Shown: positions 25,891 to 35,727, counted from the first letter of the stretch. The stretch is DNA of 39,059 nt from Erysipelatoclostridium sp. AM42-17 (GCF_003480255.1 NZ_QUIN01000024.1:1-39059), one strand, 5' to 3'. The notes: a model not told the origin generated them from the letters alone. Made by a program: numbers and translations.

Positions 25891-26652
25891 ATGAAAGTAT
25901 ATAAGAAATTAGCTGGATGTTTTTTAGTTATTGGAATTATACTAGGTCTAATTGGGATAAGTATGAATGGATTATCTCAGATTAAATTAGATACGCATCA
26001 TGTTGAAAAATATGCTCGTACTTTTACATTTGGAAAAACATGTGATGTTAATGAAGAAATGGCTATTGATGGAAATAGCGACATTTCAATTGAATTATCA
26101 GCAGTTGAAGCGAAAATTGTATATTATGATGGTGCAACTCTTAAAGTTGAAGCTAAAAACGTAAAAAGAGATTATACCTTTGATAATGATGATGGTGATA
26201 TTGATATTATTTTAGAAGGAAAATCTAATATGACTCATAAACCTAAAGCAACGCTTTATATTCCTCGCCATTATCAATTTAAAGATGCAGATTTAGAAAT
26301 CAATGCGACAAGTTTAAATATGGAAGGGATTGAATGTAACAACTTATCAATTGAACATAATGCCGGAAGCCTTACTATAAACCAAGTAACATGTCATCAA
26401 GGTATGGATGTAGAAAATAATGCTGGAGATGTAGTAATAAATAATATTTTATGTAAGGATTTAGATTTAGATAATAGTGTTGGTTCAATGAAAGTATCAA
26501 TGGCAGAGAGCAGAGAACATTATACAATTGATAAAGATGGCGATATGAGTTCTATTAATATAGAAGGTGGAAATGGTGTTCATGGAGAAAATAAGATTGA
26601 GATTAATTGTGATTTAGGAAATATAGATGTAAGTTTTAAGGAGGTATCTTAA
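25891..26652 (+). CDS. DUF4097-like adhesin/envelope-stress protein
   Basis: This protein has 253 residues: an N-terminal membrane anchor (about residues 6-28) and a long extracytoplasmic beta-helix-like domain with repeated short strands (DLEINATSLNMEGIECNNLSIEHNAGSLTINQ...MDVENNAGDVVINN), the pattern of DUF4097/DUF4098 proteins such as YvlB. Its start codon follows the previous stop immediately and its last base is the first base of the pspC-like gene. It likely acts in the cell-envelope response of this operon; the ligand is unknown. Confidence 0.82.
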   Translation: MKVYKKLAGCFLVIGIILGLIGISMNGLSQIKLDTHHVEKYARTFTFGKTCDVNEEMAIDGNSDISIELSAVEAKIVYYDGATLKVEAKNVKRDYTFDNDDGDIDIILEGKSNMTHKPKATLYIPRHYQFKDADLEINATSLNMEGIECNNLSIEHNAGSLTINQVTCHQGMDVENNAGDVVINNILCKDLDLDNSVGSMKVSMAESREHYTIDKDGDMSSINIEGGNGVHGENKIEINCDLGNIDVSFKEVS

Positions 26653-26846
26653 TGCAAGAAAAAAGGTTATATCGTACAAAAGATGAAAAGATGATTGCTG
26701 GTGTTTGTGGTGGGATTGCAAAATATTTTCAAGTTGATCCATCACTTGTAAGGTTAGCAGTTGTATTATTATGTATGTATGCGGGAACAGGTTTACTTGT
26801 TTATTTAATTGCAGCATTCATTATTCCTGAAGAACCAGCGCAATAG
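26652..26846 (+). CDS. PspC domain protein
   Basis: This 64-residue membrane protein consists of a single PspC domain: RLYRTKDEKMIAGVCGGIAKYFQVDPSLVRL followed by one long hydrophobic hairpin or span and the PEEP terminus. Small stand-alone PspC proteins of this form (YvlC-like) sit beside DUF4097 proteins and respond to envelope stress. GGAGG lies at the end of the previous gene. Confidence 0.92.
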   Translation: MQEKRLYRTKDEKMIAGVCGGIAKYFQVDPSLVRLAVVLLCMYAGTGLLVYLIAAFIIPEEPAQ

Positions 26847-26877
26847 TAAAAATATATGATTTTGTCGTATTATTTTG

Positions 26878-26906
26878 TTGACATTAAGTTTTTGATTTCA
26901 TATAAT
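26878..26906 (+). promoter_or_regulatory. Consensus promoter of rplM-rpsI
   Basis: TTGACA (26878-26883), a 17-base spacer and TATAAT (26901-26906): a perfect sigma-A consensus, as expected for a ribosomal protein operon. Confidence 0.92.
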
Positions 26907-26964
26907 TAAAAAGGTTTCATAGGCAAAAACCTTTTTAAGTCCCCGGTAAGGATAAACAAAGGAG
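26907..26964 (+). ncRNA. rplM leader RNA (L13-leader-like)
   Basis: The ~65-base transcript leader forms a 10-bp stem (AAAAAGGTTT / AAACCTTTTT, 26908-26917 with 26927-26936), then AAGTCCCCGGTAAGGATAAAC. This location matches the L13 ribosomal-protein leader motif of Firmicutes, thought to bind a ribosomal protein for autoregulation. The family match is by position and general shape only. Confidence 0.5.
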
Positions 26965-26975
26965 AAAAAGAAAAA

Positions 26976-27413
26976 ATGAGACAAACAACAATGGCAAATG
27001 CTGCCACAATCGAAAGAAAATGGTATGTAGTTGATGCAGCTGGGCAAACATTAGGTCGTTTAGCTTCAGAAGTTGCTACTGTGTTAAGAGGAAAAAATAA
27101 ACCTACTTACACACCACACGTTGATACTGGTGATTATGTAATTATTATCAATGCTGAAAAAGTAGTTATGACTGGTAAAAAATTAGATAACGTTAATTAT
27201 TACCATCATACAGGATGGTTAGGTGGTTTAAAAGTTAAATCAGCTAGACAATTCTTAGAAACTAATCCAACTGGATTTGTTGAAGCAGCAGTAAAAGGTA
27301 TGTTACCACATAACACATTAGGTAGAAAACAAGGGATGAAATTATTTGTATATGCTGGAGATAAACATCCTCATGCAGCACAAAATCCTGTTGAAATGAA
27401 AGTGAAAGGGTAA
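26976..27413 (+). CDS. rplM: 50S ribosomal protein L13
   Basis: This 145-residue protein of the large subunit is essential early in assembly. [23 protein letters not shown], the [26 protein letters not shown] block and [26 protein letters not shown] are the L13 signature segments. AAAGGAG precedes the ATG. It is followed by rpsI, the universal partner in this operon. Confidence 0.98.
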   Translation: MRQTTMANAATIERKWYVVDAAGQTLGRLASEVATVLRGKNKPTYTPHVDTGDYVIIINAEKVVMTGKKLDNVNYYHHTGWLGGLKVKSARQFLETNPTGFVEAAVKGMLPHNTLGRKQGMKLFVYAGDKHPHAAQNPVEMKVKG

Positions 27414-27425
27414 GAGGTGAAGATA

Positions 27426-27818
27426 ATGGCAAACGTACAATATAGAGGAACTGGAAGAAGAAAATCTTCTGTAGCACGTGTTATCTTAACACCAGGTACA
27501 GGTAACTTTGTAATCAATGGACAAGCTGCAAAAGATTATTTACCATCAGATGTATTATTAATGATTGTTAATCAACCATTAGAATTAACTACTACTCAAG
27601 ACAAATTTGATGTTAGTGTTAATGTTTATGGTGGAGGGTACTCAGGACAAGCTGGTGCAATCCGTCATGGTGTAGCTAGAGCATTATTAGAAGCTGGGGA
27701 AGATTATAGACCTCAACTAAAAGCCGCTGGATTCTTAACTCGTGATTCACGTGTTAAAGAACGTAAGAAATACGGTCTTAAAAAAGCTCGTCGTGCTCCA
27801 CAATTCTCAAAACGTTAG
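27426..27818 (+). CDS. rpsI: 30S ribosomal protein S9
   Basis: This is a 130-residue small-subunit protein whose basic C-terminal tail (RRAPQFSKR) reaches the decoding P site. The ATG at 27426 has GAGGTG upstream; a GTG at 27417 is part of that ribosome site. [19 protein letters not shown] and the [20 protein letters not shown] end are diagnostic. The last 14 bases (codons F-S-K-R plus the first two bases of the stop) recur at 38299, consistent with integration of an element at this gene end without damage to the protein. Confidence 0.97.
   Translation: MANVQYRGTGRRKSSVARVILTPGTGNFVINGQAAKDYLPSDVLLMIVNQPLELTTTQDKFDVSVNVYGGGYSGQAGAIRHGVARALLEAGEDYRPQLKAAGFLTRDSRVKERKKYGLKKARRAPQFSKR
27804..27817 (+). 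repeat. Candidate attL: 14-bp rpsI 3' end repeat
   Basis: TTCTCAAAACGTTA covers the final rpsI codons and part of the stop. An identical 14-mer is at 38299-38312 in the same orientation. The 3' end of rpsI is a known target for integrative elements in Firmicutes. No integrase gene remains in between, so this is a proposal. Confidence 0.45.
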
Positions 27819-27862
27819 TAATAAATGTTGTGAGAAGATTAGAGAAGTATTTAGACTTTGTG

Positions 27863-27887
27863 AGAAGCTAATATGCTTCTTTTTTTA
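27863..27887 (+). terminator. Terminator downstream of rpsI
   Basis: The stem AGAAGC / GCTTCT is followed by seven T. It is part of a motif that recurs in diverged form at 37084 and 38912. Confidence 0.75.
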
Positions 27888-27994
27888 TTAAGATAATTTA
27901 TCATAACAAGTGCAACACAATATAAAAAGGCCCACAGAAATTATTATGTTAAAATGTAAGTGACTAAACAAACAATTAACAGGAGGTAATATCT

Positions 27995-29005
27995 ATGAGC
28001 TATAAACAGCTTACCATACATGAACGTTGTTATATCTATTAATTTAAAAATTCTCGCATGGGAGTAAGAGCAATTGCAAAAGCTTTACATCGTTCACCAA
28101 GTACTATTTCAAGTGAGATAAATAGAAATAAAATTGAATCTGGCAGTAAAGGGCGATTATATATATATTATCCTCATAAGGCACAAGACTTATATGAATC
28201 AAGAAAGAAAGAATGTCATAGTAAGACAATTATTGATACTAATGTATTAAATTATATTGAAGAAAAAATAAAATTGCACTGGTCACCTGAACAAATTGCA
28301 AACGGAAATGAAAAGGTAATTTGTGTACCTTCAACTTCTACCATTTATAGGATGATTCATAGAAAACAAATTAAGCAAATCACTATGAAACATTTAAAAA
28401 GAAAGGATCATTTTAAACGTCCTGCAGAAAAAAGAGGAAAATTCAATGATGGTGGAAGAACTATAAAAAACGTCCTAAAGAAGTATACCAACGTAAAGGA
28501 TTAGGGCTTTGGGAAATCAATACAGTCGAATCTGGAAGAATTAATCGTAAAAGAAAAAATAAATATTGTTTTGTCACATTGTCAAAACATAAATCAAGGT
28601 ACTGTATAGCGCTATTATTACCTGATAGAAAGGAAGGACATGTGACTTCAGCAATTATCGAAACCATAAAAAATTTTCCTGATGAACTTGTTAAAACCAT
28701 CACATTTGATAGAGGAAAGGAATTTACAGGTTATGAAAAATATAACAAGAATTAAACTGTAATACATATTTTTGTGACTTATATTATGCGTGGCAAAAAG
28801 AAACAAATGAAAATACAAATGGATTGCTTAGAGAATTTTATCCTAAAGGTATGGATCTATCAAAAGTGGATGAAGATGAATTATCCTATTATTTAACCAT
28901 CATGAATGATTGGCCAAGAAAATGCATTCAATATAAAATACCTAAAGAAATCATGTTTCTTACATTAGGTGTTGCATTTAATTTAACAAATAATCCATAT
29001 AAATA
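27995..29005 (+). pseudogene. IS30-family transposase, inactivated (copy 1)
   Basis: ACAGGAGGTAA precedes an ATG at 27995. The frame has the IS30 N-terminal HTH (MGVRAIAKALHRSPSTISSEI) and LHWSPEQIANGN. A TAA at codon 16 (28040-28042) breaks it, the frame shifts at an A6 run (28465-28471), and further small deletions fall near 28740-28800. After the shift, LWEINTVESGR occupies the first catalytic-Asp position but has Asn. TFDRGKEF and ENTNGLLREFYPKGMDLS retain the other catalytic residues. The element is dead several times over. The flanking repeats are only vaguely visible (ACACAATATA near 27920, TATATGTTGTG near 29070). Confidence 0.9.
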
Positions 29006-29123
29006 AATGAACTAAACATATATTATACTTATATTCAAGATAAATATCGAATTTTTCAAGTAAATATATGTTGTGATTTTATTTACGAATGATTATTATT
29101 GATATTAGAAAGGGAGGATTGAA

Positions 29124-32100
29124 ATGAATTTAAAAAGGAAATTATTAATAGGTTCTTTGACTTGTTTAATGACAATATCCAATACATGTATTGTACATGC
29201 TAAAGAACCTAACATCGGAAGAAATCTTGAACAAAGATTGTTAGAAGTAGTTGAAGATATGCCTAATATTCCCAGTAACTATAAATTAATTGATTGGGAA
29301 GACAGAGGAAAAAAATTAACTGAGTTTGTATTTGATCATACTGCTACTAACTTTGATGAAAATACCGAATTTTCAGTAAAAGATAATCGAAAATTTTCAA
29401 CGATTTATCGTGATGATAAATATGGTGGATATATGATTCCAGCATTTTACGGAGAAAATAGACCTATTGTTGATAGAGAAATTGATGGCAAAATCCATGA
29501 TGGTGAAGATGATCAAGAATCAATTTCTGTTACGAGTGCACTCATCTCTGCCTCACTATTAGGAATTGATATGAATAAAGAATTACCAGAAGAATTAAAA
29601 GGTAAGAGCACAATTGAAAATGGTTATGAAATTAATACATATTTAGATAATGAATTAAAATATTATTGGAATAAAGATGGCGTTATTACGAATGTGCCTA
29701 ATGGTTCTGATAGTAAATTACAAAACACAAATGTTTCAAACGCATATGGTGATTTCTGGTATTTATTAATCGCTAATCAAAATTTCTTTAGACTATCTGA
29801 ATTAAATCCTGAATGGCGACCAGAAGAAGTTAAAGAGATTCAAAGATCAATTGCTGATAAAATGGTTGAAATGATTGATGTATTAAAACAAAGAAGCAAA
29901 GAGACTGGTAAAGGTTTATTCGATATCCAATGCTTCGATTTTGAAAACATGAAAGCCGTTGAACCTGGATGGAGACAACCTGATGCTGCAACTGGAACAG
30001 CAAGTATTCTTTATTATGCTTATAAAATATTTAATGAAGATAAATATTTAACTTATGCCAAAGAATGTATGGATTATTTACAAGACTTAGAATCAAATCC
30101 ATATTATGAAAATATGCTCATTGATGCTGTATACTTAGCTGCAATGATGAACGCTGAAGTAGGAACAAACTATGATATTTCAAAGTTTTGGAATTGGATT
30201 ACAACAACTTCTAAGAGTTCTGTAAGAAATTGGGGAAGTGTTAATTATTCACAAGATGGAATAGATGTTTATGGAATGACTGGTGAACCTAATAACGGAT
30301 ATTCATATTTCTTTAATTCTATCTATCCATTAACATCAATTTTACCTGCTGCTAAATATGATCCAAGTTATGCAAGAATGGCAGGTAAATGGGCGATTAA
30401 TATTGCTAATGCTTCAAAATATTTCTTACCTAGTGAATGGAGCACTGAACATCAGACAGATGGCGAATTTAAAGGTCAATTAGAAGAAAGTGTTTTAGCA
30501 TATGAATCACTTAGAAAAAATGATAAAGGGAAAAACTTTTATGCAACAGGAGATGCAAAACAAAATGCAACTGGAGGCTGGATGGCCGGAGAAAATACAA
30601 CAAATTTTGGATTATATGGTGGTTTCTATACTGGTTTCTTAGGTGCATTAGTTAAAGAAACAAATGTTGAAGGTATTTTAAAATTAGATTGCAACAAAAC
30701 AGATTACTATCAAAATAATATGTATCAAACATATTTATATTACAATCCATTTATGGAAACTAAAGAAGTTGAAATAGATTTAGGAAACAAATATTATGAT
30801 ATATATGATTCTGCTGCTGGAATGTATTTAGCTAAAAATGTTACAGGAAAACAAACATTTAAAATGTTAGCTGATTCCGCACGTGTTATTGTATTAACTG
30901 ATCCAAATAGTACAGTAGAATATCAAGATAATACAACTTATATTAATAATAAGCTTGTTGCACACTCAGATGCCAAAATACTAGAAGATCAAGGAACTGA
31001 ACTTATTACAGATATAAGCATCGAAGGACCTGATCAAATTACACAAAGAGGACAAATTGCTAAGTATAATGCTGTTTTAACTCCAAGTGATAATATAATG
31101 GATCCAAGAATAATTTGGAGCATTACTGACGAAAATGGACAACCAACTGATAAAGCAGAGATATCAAAAGATGGTGTTGTTACTGTTAAAAAGAATGGTA
31201 AAATTAAAGTTATTGCAAATTCAATAGATGGTAGTGGTGTAAAAAGTGAAAAATTAGTTACAATTTCAGGACAAACATTAGCAAGTTTGTCCCAAGGGAA
31301 GCCAACTGTTACATCTTCTGTCAATGATAATCATAATGGGAATTTAGCAGTTGATGGTGATGCTACAACACGTTGGAATGCTAATCCAAGTGAAGACCAT
31401 CCATGGATTTATGTAGATTTGGGAACGACAGCAAAATTAGACTTGATTATTTTAAGTTGGGAAACTGCTCGTCCTCCAAAATATGAACTTCAAGTTTCAT
31501 CTGATGCACAAGATTGGAGAACAATAGCTACTGTTGATGATGAAGGAAACTCTGAAAAAACTGTAAGATTTGAATTTAACGAAGAACAATCAGAAGGAAG
31601 ATATGTTCGTATTTATACAAATCAGAAATCTAATTATGGGGCTTCATTATATGAATTTGATGTTTATGGAAAATATAACATTGATGTACCTGTAGGTTCA
31701 ATTGAGATAAATTCAGAGAATAATGTTGGTACTATTACTACAAAAAACAAACCACTTCAACTATTTGCAACAGTACAACCAGAAAATGCAACTGATAAAA
31801 GAGTTGAATGGTTTGTAACGGATGTTGATGGATCTGATACTGATTTGGCAGAGATTACTTCATCAGGAAAATTAATTCCTTTAAAAAATGGTACTGTAAG
31901 AGTCACTGCAAAAGCTGTTGATGGAAGCAATAAAGAAGGATGCATGGACATCATATTACAAAATCAAGACAAAGAGAATTTAGCATTAAATAAAAAAGTC
32001 TATGTTTCAAACTCTGAAGGTAGTAATCCAGGTCAAAATGCAGTTGACGGAGATACAAACACTCGATGGGCTGCAGGCGTACAAGATGACAATCAATGGA

Positions 32101-33878
32101 TTACAGTTGATTTAGGTGATATATACAATATTAATAAAACTGTTTTATATTGGGAAAATTCATATTTAAGTGAATATAAAATCCAAGGCTCAATGGATAA
32201 TGTACATTTCCAGGATATTTACGTTCAAAATAATAGTAAAGGTGAAGTAGAAGAGATCGTCTTTGATGATACACCAACTAGATACGTAAGAATTCAAAGT
32301 ATAAAAAGAGGTACAAATTATGGACCTTCTCTCTGGGAATTCCAATTATATGGAACATTATATGAAAAAACATATGTACAAGATATTGAAATTAGAACAG
32401 AAACTGGAAAAAATGAAATTAATACGAAAAACAAGCCATTGCAAATGAGTGCAATTATAAATCCTGATGATGCAACTGTTAAAACTGTAGAATGGTCTGT
32501 CTACAATAAAGATGGTAGTGAAACAGATTTAGCAACAATTACTGCTGATGGTAAACTTATTCCTAAAGAAAATGGAATTGTTAAAGTTGTTGCAAAAGCA
32601 ACAGATGGAAGTCAAGTTGAAAAGAGTATTGAAATTAAAATAACTGGTCAAGATGCACAAAATATTGCTTTAAACAAAAATATAACTGCTACATCTGAAG
32701 ATGGAGGTAATCAGGCAATAGATGCTATTGATGCAAACTACATCTCACGTTGGGCATCAAATGCAAACAACGATGAATCTATAACTATAGATTTAGGAAG
32801 CTTATACTATGTCAATCAAGTTTCTTTAGCTTGGGAAGATGCTTATGGTAAAGAATATAAGATTGAAGGATCACTAGATGGTAACGAATTTTTTGAGATT
32901 CAACATGTTACTGATGGTGATGGAGAGATAGACAATATTTATTTTGATAGCAAACTTTTACGTTATGTAAGAATGCAAGGAATTGAAAGAGCTACTCAAT
33001 ATGGATATTCTATTTATGAATTTGAAGTTTATGGAAAAGCTTTAAAAGAAGATTTACGTATTTTATATGATGCAGTCAAAGATACTGATGAAGCATTATA
33101 TACACCAAAAAGCTTTGAAGCATTTAAAAAAGCTTTAGATACAGCAAAAGCTGTATTAGAAAAAGAAGAAGTCACTGAACAAGAAGTTAAAGAAGCTTAT
33201 GATGCTTTAACATCAGCTAATGAACAATTGCAATATAAAGCTGATAAAACATATTTAAAAACGCAATTGGATAAAGCTCATACTTTAAAAGAATCTGAAT
33301 ATACACCAAATAGCTATGCTCAGTTTAAAAAAGTATTGTCCAATGCACAAAAAGTCTATGATAATGAAAATGCCACTCAAGAAGAAGTGCAAGAAGTAGA
33401 AAAAACATTGAAAGATGCCATTGAAAAGCTTGTTTTAAAAGCTAATAAAACAGAGTTAGGAGAACTAATCAAGAAAGCTAAAGGACTCAACTCTAAAGAT
33501 TATACTCCTGAAACTTTCAAGACATTGAATGAAGCACTTATCGAAGCTCAAAAAACTTACGATAATGAAAAGGCTACTCAAGAAGACGTTCAAAAGTCAT
33601 ATGTACAACTCAAAGATGCTTATGATGGTTTAAAGAAAGTTGAAGTTAATGAGTCTGGTAACCCTGCAATACCTTCCAATCCAAATGACTCAAACAAACC
33701 ACTAAAACCTTCTGACTCTATTCAAACTGATAGTGAAAACCGTAATGTCAATGGAGATACAGTGGATACAAGTGATTCTTCAATCATTATCCCTGGTATA
33801 ATTGCTATTGCAATTTCTGGACTTGTAATTCTAAAATTAAAAAGAAATAAAAAGGCATTTCTTAAAAATAAAGTATAA
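29124..33878 (+). CDS. Large secreted surface protein with Ig-like, F5/8 C and FIVAR domains
   Basis: This intact protein has 1584 residues, GAAAGGGAGG before the ATG. A signal peptide covers residues 1-26 (ending VHA). Residues ~30-625 form one large domain with many aromatic/Gly segments (GWRQPDAATGTASILYYAYKIF, GWMAGENTTNFGLYGGFY), resembling an alpha/alpha-toroid carbohydrate-active fold; I cannot assign a family. Then come three Ig-like plus F5/8 type C (discoidin) pairs: ~628-853, ~854-1080, ~1080-1305; each discoidin has the AVDGD-T-RW type core. Three FIVAR repeats of ~65 residues follow (~1310-1506, each with Y-TP-S/TF/Y), then a polar linker, a membrane span (~1555-1572) and a KRNKK tail. 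TVDTSD before the span looks like a degenerate TGD-type sorting motif. Likely binds or degrades host or plant glycans. Confidence 0.85.
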   Translation: MNLKRKLLIGSLTCLMTISNTCIVHAKEPNIGRNLEQRLLEVVEDMPNIPSNYKLIDWEDRGKKLTEFVFDHTATNFDENTEFSVKDNRKFSTIYRDDKYGGYMIPAFYGENRPIVDREIDGKIHDGEDDQESISVTSALISASLLGIDMNKELPEELKGKSTIENGYEINTYLDNELKYYWNKDGVITNVPNGSDSKLQNTNVSNAYGDFWYLLIANQNFFRLSELNPEWRPEEVKEIQRSIADKMVEMIDVLKQRSKETGKGLFDIQCFDFENMKAVEPGWRQPDAATGTASILYYAYKIFNEDKYLTYAKECMDYLQDLESNPYYENMLIDAVYLAAMMNAEVGTNYDISKFWNWITTTSKSSVRNWGSVNYSQDGIDVYGMTGEPNNGYSYFFNSIYPLTSILPAAKYDPSYARMAGKWAINIANASKYFLPSEWSTEHQTDGEFKGQLEESVLAYESLRKNDKGKNFYATGDAKQNATGGWMAGENTTNFGLYGGFYTGFLGALVKETNVEGILKLDCNKTDYYQNNMYQTYLYYNPFMETKEVEIDLGNKYYDIYDSAAGMYLAKNVTGKQTFKMLADSARVIVLTDPNSTVEYQDNTTYINNKLVAHSDAKILEDQGTELITDISIEGPDQITQRGQIAKYNAVLTPSDNIMDPRIIWSITDENGQPTDKAEISKDGVVTVKKNGKIKVIANSIDGSGVKSEKLVTISGQTLASLSQGKPTVTSSVNDNHNGNLAVDGDATTRWNANPSEDHPWIYVDLGTTAKLDLIILSWETARPPKYELQVSSDAQDWRTIATVDDEGNSEKTVRFEFNEEQSEGRYVRIYTNQKSNYGASLYEFDVYGKYNIDVPVGSIEINSENNVGTITTKNKPLQLFATVQPENATDKRVEWFVTDVDGSDTDLAEITSSGKLIPLKNGTVRVTAKAVDGSNKEGCMDIILQNQDKENLALNKKVYVSNSEGSNPGQNAVDGDTNTRWAAGVQDDNQWITVDLGDIYNINKTVLYWENSYLSEYKIQGSMDNVHFQDIYVQNNSKGEVEEIVFDDTPTRYVRIQSIKRGTNYGPSLWEFQLYGTLYEKTYVQDIEIRTETGKNEINTKNKPLQMSAIINPDDATVKTVEWSVYNKDGSETDLATITADGKLIPKENGIVKVVAKATDGSQVEKSIEIKITGQDAQNIALNKNITATSEDGGNQAIDAIDANYISRWASNANNDESITIDLGSLYYVNQVSLAWEDAYGKEYKIEGSLDGNEFFEIQHVTDGDGEIDNIYFDSKLLRYVRMQGIERATQYGYSIYEFEVYGKALKEDLRILYDAVKDTDEALYTPKSFEAFKKALDTAKAVLEKEEVTEQEVKEAYDALTSANEQLQYKADKTYLKTQLDKAHTLKESEYTPNSYAQFKKVLSNAQKVYDNENATQEEVQEVEKTLKDAIEKLVLKANKTELGELIKKAKGLNSKDYTPETFKTLNEALIEAQKTYDNEKATQEDVQKSYVQLKDAYDGLKKVEVNESGNPAIPSNPNDSNKPLKPSDSIQTDSENRNVNGDTVDTSDSSIIIPGIIAIAISGLVILKLKRNKKAFLKNKV

Positions 33879-34187
33879 ATAAAAAAATCACTTGTTAAAA
33901 TTTAAATTTGGTTACTTTTGAACGATTGGCTTTTATGATATCTTGAAATTTCACATGTAGATTCTAAATTATTTTAAGATTCATATATTATGATTTTAAA
34001 AAATTAAAAATTATTACATTGTATTGATAAAACGGTCTAATCATCTTTAGAAGGGGTCTAACCTAAAAAGCTTTTAATTCATAGTGGAGTATTTTGGTAA
34101 TTTAAATAATCATAAGGTGGATTTGAAAAATCTTTAAATTTATTTATAGTTATTTGCCAGAAATTTATAAAATTATTATATGGTTTT
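33879..34187. other. Gene-free AT-rich stretch after the surface protein
   Basis: No frame with a ribosome site, no recognisable protein remnant and no strong hairpin is visible until the terminator at 34188. It may be decayed intergenic or IS DNA. Confidence 0.5.
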
Positions 34188-34221
34188 AAAAAAGTGAATC
34201 AGATAATTGATTCACTTTTTG
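34188..34221. terminator. Bidirectional hairpin terminator
   Basis: A perfect 13-bp stem (AAAAAGTGAATCA / TGATTCACTTTTT, 34189-34201 with 34208-34220) with A and T runs on either side can act on both strands. It is the first strong terminator downstream of the surface protein. Confidence 0.8.
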
Positions 34222-34247
34222 CTCGCTTTTTTTGTGTTGTATTTTCC

Positions 34248-34577
34248 TCATTCTTTTCCTTTTCCTCTTACAGAAAACACATCCAATATTTTTTCGTTGT
34301 ATGTTTCTAATCTGTTGAGTATGTACATTGCCCTATTTCTAAATCTTTTGAAATTGGAATATCCATTAGCTAATTCTAAAATAATATGAATATATTTGTT
34401 TCTTCCTTCTATTGGACCATTAGATAATTTCCTGTTATCATATTTTATGAATGAATTGATAATTTCTTTCTTCCAGGATTCTAGAGTGTTTCCTAATTTT
34501 TGCAAACCAACAATCGTACTGAGTTTATTGATATTGTCAATCGGGGATGCGGATATTTTTTTGACTAATTTAATACT
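34248..34577 (-). pseudogene. ISL3-family transposase, C-terminal fragment
   Basis: On minus the frame reads LQKLGNTLESWKKEIINSF, then SNGPIEGRNKYIHIILELANGY and FRNRAMYIL, the C-terminal signature of ISL3-family transposases (S-N-G-x-I-E-G-x-N). An in-frame TAG precedes it, and the N-terminal three quarters are missing; the fragment is cut by an IS3 remnant at ~34578. Confidence 0.8.
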
Positions 34578-34874
34578 TTAAACCCAGTAATCTTCTCTTC
34601 GATAATCTTTTGGACTTTTATATTCTAGAGAGCTTTTAATCCTCTTGGAATTATACCACATGATATATTCATTTAACTGTTTCATGAATTCTTCAGTTGA
34701 TATATTTCTCCAGTCTCTATGATAATAGAATTCGTTTTTCAATCTGCCAAAAAAACCTTCACAATGCTGAGTTATCTGGTGAACATCCTTTTTGGACATT
34801 AATCTTATTAGTGAATTTTCTTCCATAAGTTTTATCCATTCTAGCCATCGGTAGTGTGCTCCTCTATCCGAATT
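34578..34874 (-). pseudogene. IS3-family transposase fragment (IS150-like)
   Basis: On minus the frame from 34874 reads NSDRGAHYRWLEWIKLMEE, then LMSKKDVHQITQHCEGFFGR, then LNEYIMWYNSKRIKSSLEYK and SPKDYR, stop at 34580-34578. This is the C-terminal third of an IS3-family DDE domain. The expected MSKKG-x-x-x-DN-x-CEGFFG core is scrambled, consistent with compensating small indels. No N-terminus is present. Confidence 0.82.
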
Positions 34875-34890
34875 ATATCGAATTCAGTAT

Positions 34891-35181
34891 AATAGTGATA
34901 GAGGAGTCCAGTTTACATCAAAATCATATTATAATCTAACAGTTGGAATGATATCTAGTTATTCAAAAAAAGGAAATCTATGGGATAATGCCTGCATAGA
35001 ATCATTTCACTCATTAATTAAACGAGAATGGTTAAATAGGCAAAAAATAGAGAATTGGAATCATGCATATCGACTCTTATTTGAATATATAGAAGGTTTC
35101 TACAACACTGTTTGAAAAGACTCACATTGTGATTACCTGTCACCAAATGAATATGAGCAAAAATATTACTGGAATAATTAA
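34891..35181 (+). pseudogene. IS3-family transposase fragment (second type)
   Basis: On plus, from 34891, the frame reads NSDRGVQFTSKSYYNLTVGM, then SYSKKGNLWDNACIESFHSL, then IEGFYNTV, a TGA, and LSPNEYEQ with a final TAA at 35179-35181. This is the C-terminal third of an IS3/IS51-type transposase, different from the minus-strand neighbour. It begins at the same conserved SDRG position as that neighbour, in the opposite orientation. Confidence 0.82.
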
Positions 35182-35218
35182 ATTCTTCCATTTAAGTTGT
35201 CCGAAATCTTGCCATAGT

Positions 35219-35727
35219 ACCAAATTCAATGATGGTGAAAGAACTATAAAAAACGTCCTAAAGAAGTATATCGACGTAAAGAATTAGGACATTGTAAAGC
35301 TTATACTGTTGAATCCAGAAAAATTGATCATAAAAGAAAAAGTAAATATTGTTTTATCACATTAACCAAGCGTAAATCAAGGTACTATATAGCGCTATTA
35401 TTACCTGATAGAAAGGAAAAACATGTAAGTTCAGCAATTATCGAACCCTTAAAAAATTTTCCTGATGAACTCGTTAAAACCATCACATTTGATAGAGGAA
35501 AGGAATTTTCGGGTTGTGAAAAAATAGAGCAACAATTAGACTGTAATAGATATTTTTGTGACTCATATTGTGCATGGCAAAAAGGGATGAATGAAAATAC
35601 AAATGGTTTCCTTAGAGAATTTTATTCTAAAGGTATGGATTTATCAAAAGTGGATGAAAATGAATTGTCCTATTATTTAACCATCATGAATTATCGACCA
35701 AGAAAATGTCTTAAATATAACACCTAA
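35219..35727 (+). pseudogene. IS30-family transposase fragment (copy 2)
   Basis: This is a diverged copy of the 3' half of the IS30 element at 27995, beginning at the equivalent of 28437. It retains KRPKEVYRRKELGH, TFDRGKEFSG and NENTNGFLREF, and the same A6 run with the same frame break (35248-35254). The 5' half is absent. The 3' end fades out around 35727. Confidence 0.85.

Noticed and set aside
26908..26936. rplM leader stem as a terminator
   Set aside because: The T stretch is part of the stem itself and is followed by AAGTCCCC, so it is better read as leader structure.
34207..34581. Two plus-strand frames of ~60 codons
   Set aside because: They are the complementary-strand shadow of the ISL3 transposase fragment, which has clear family motifs on minus.
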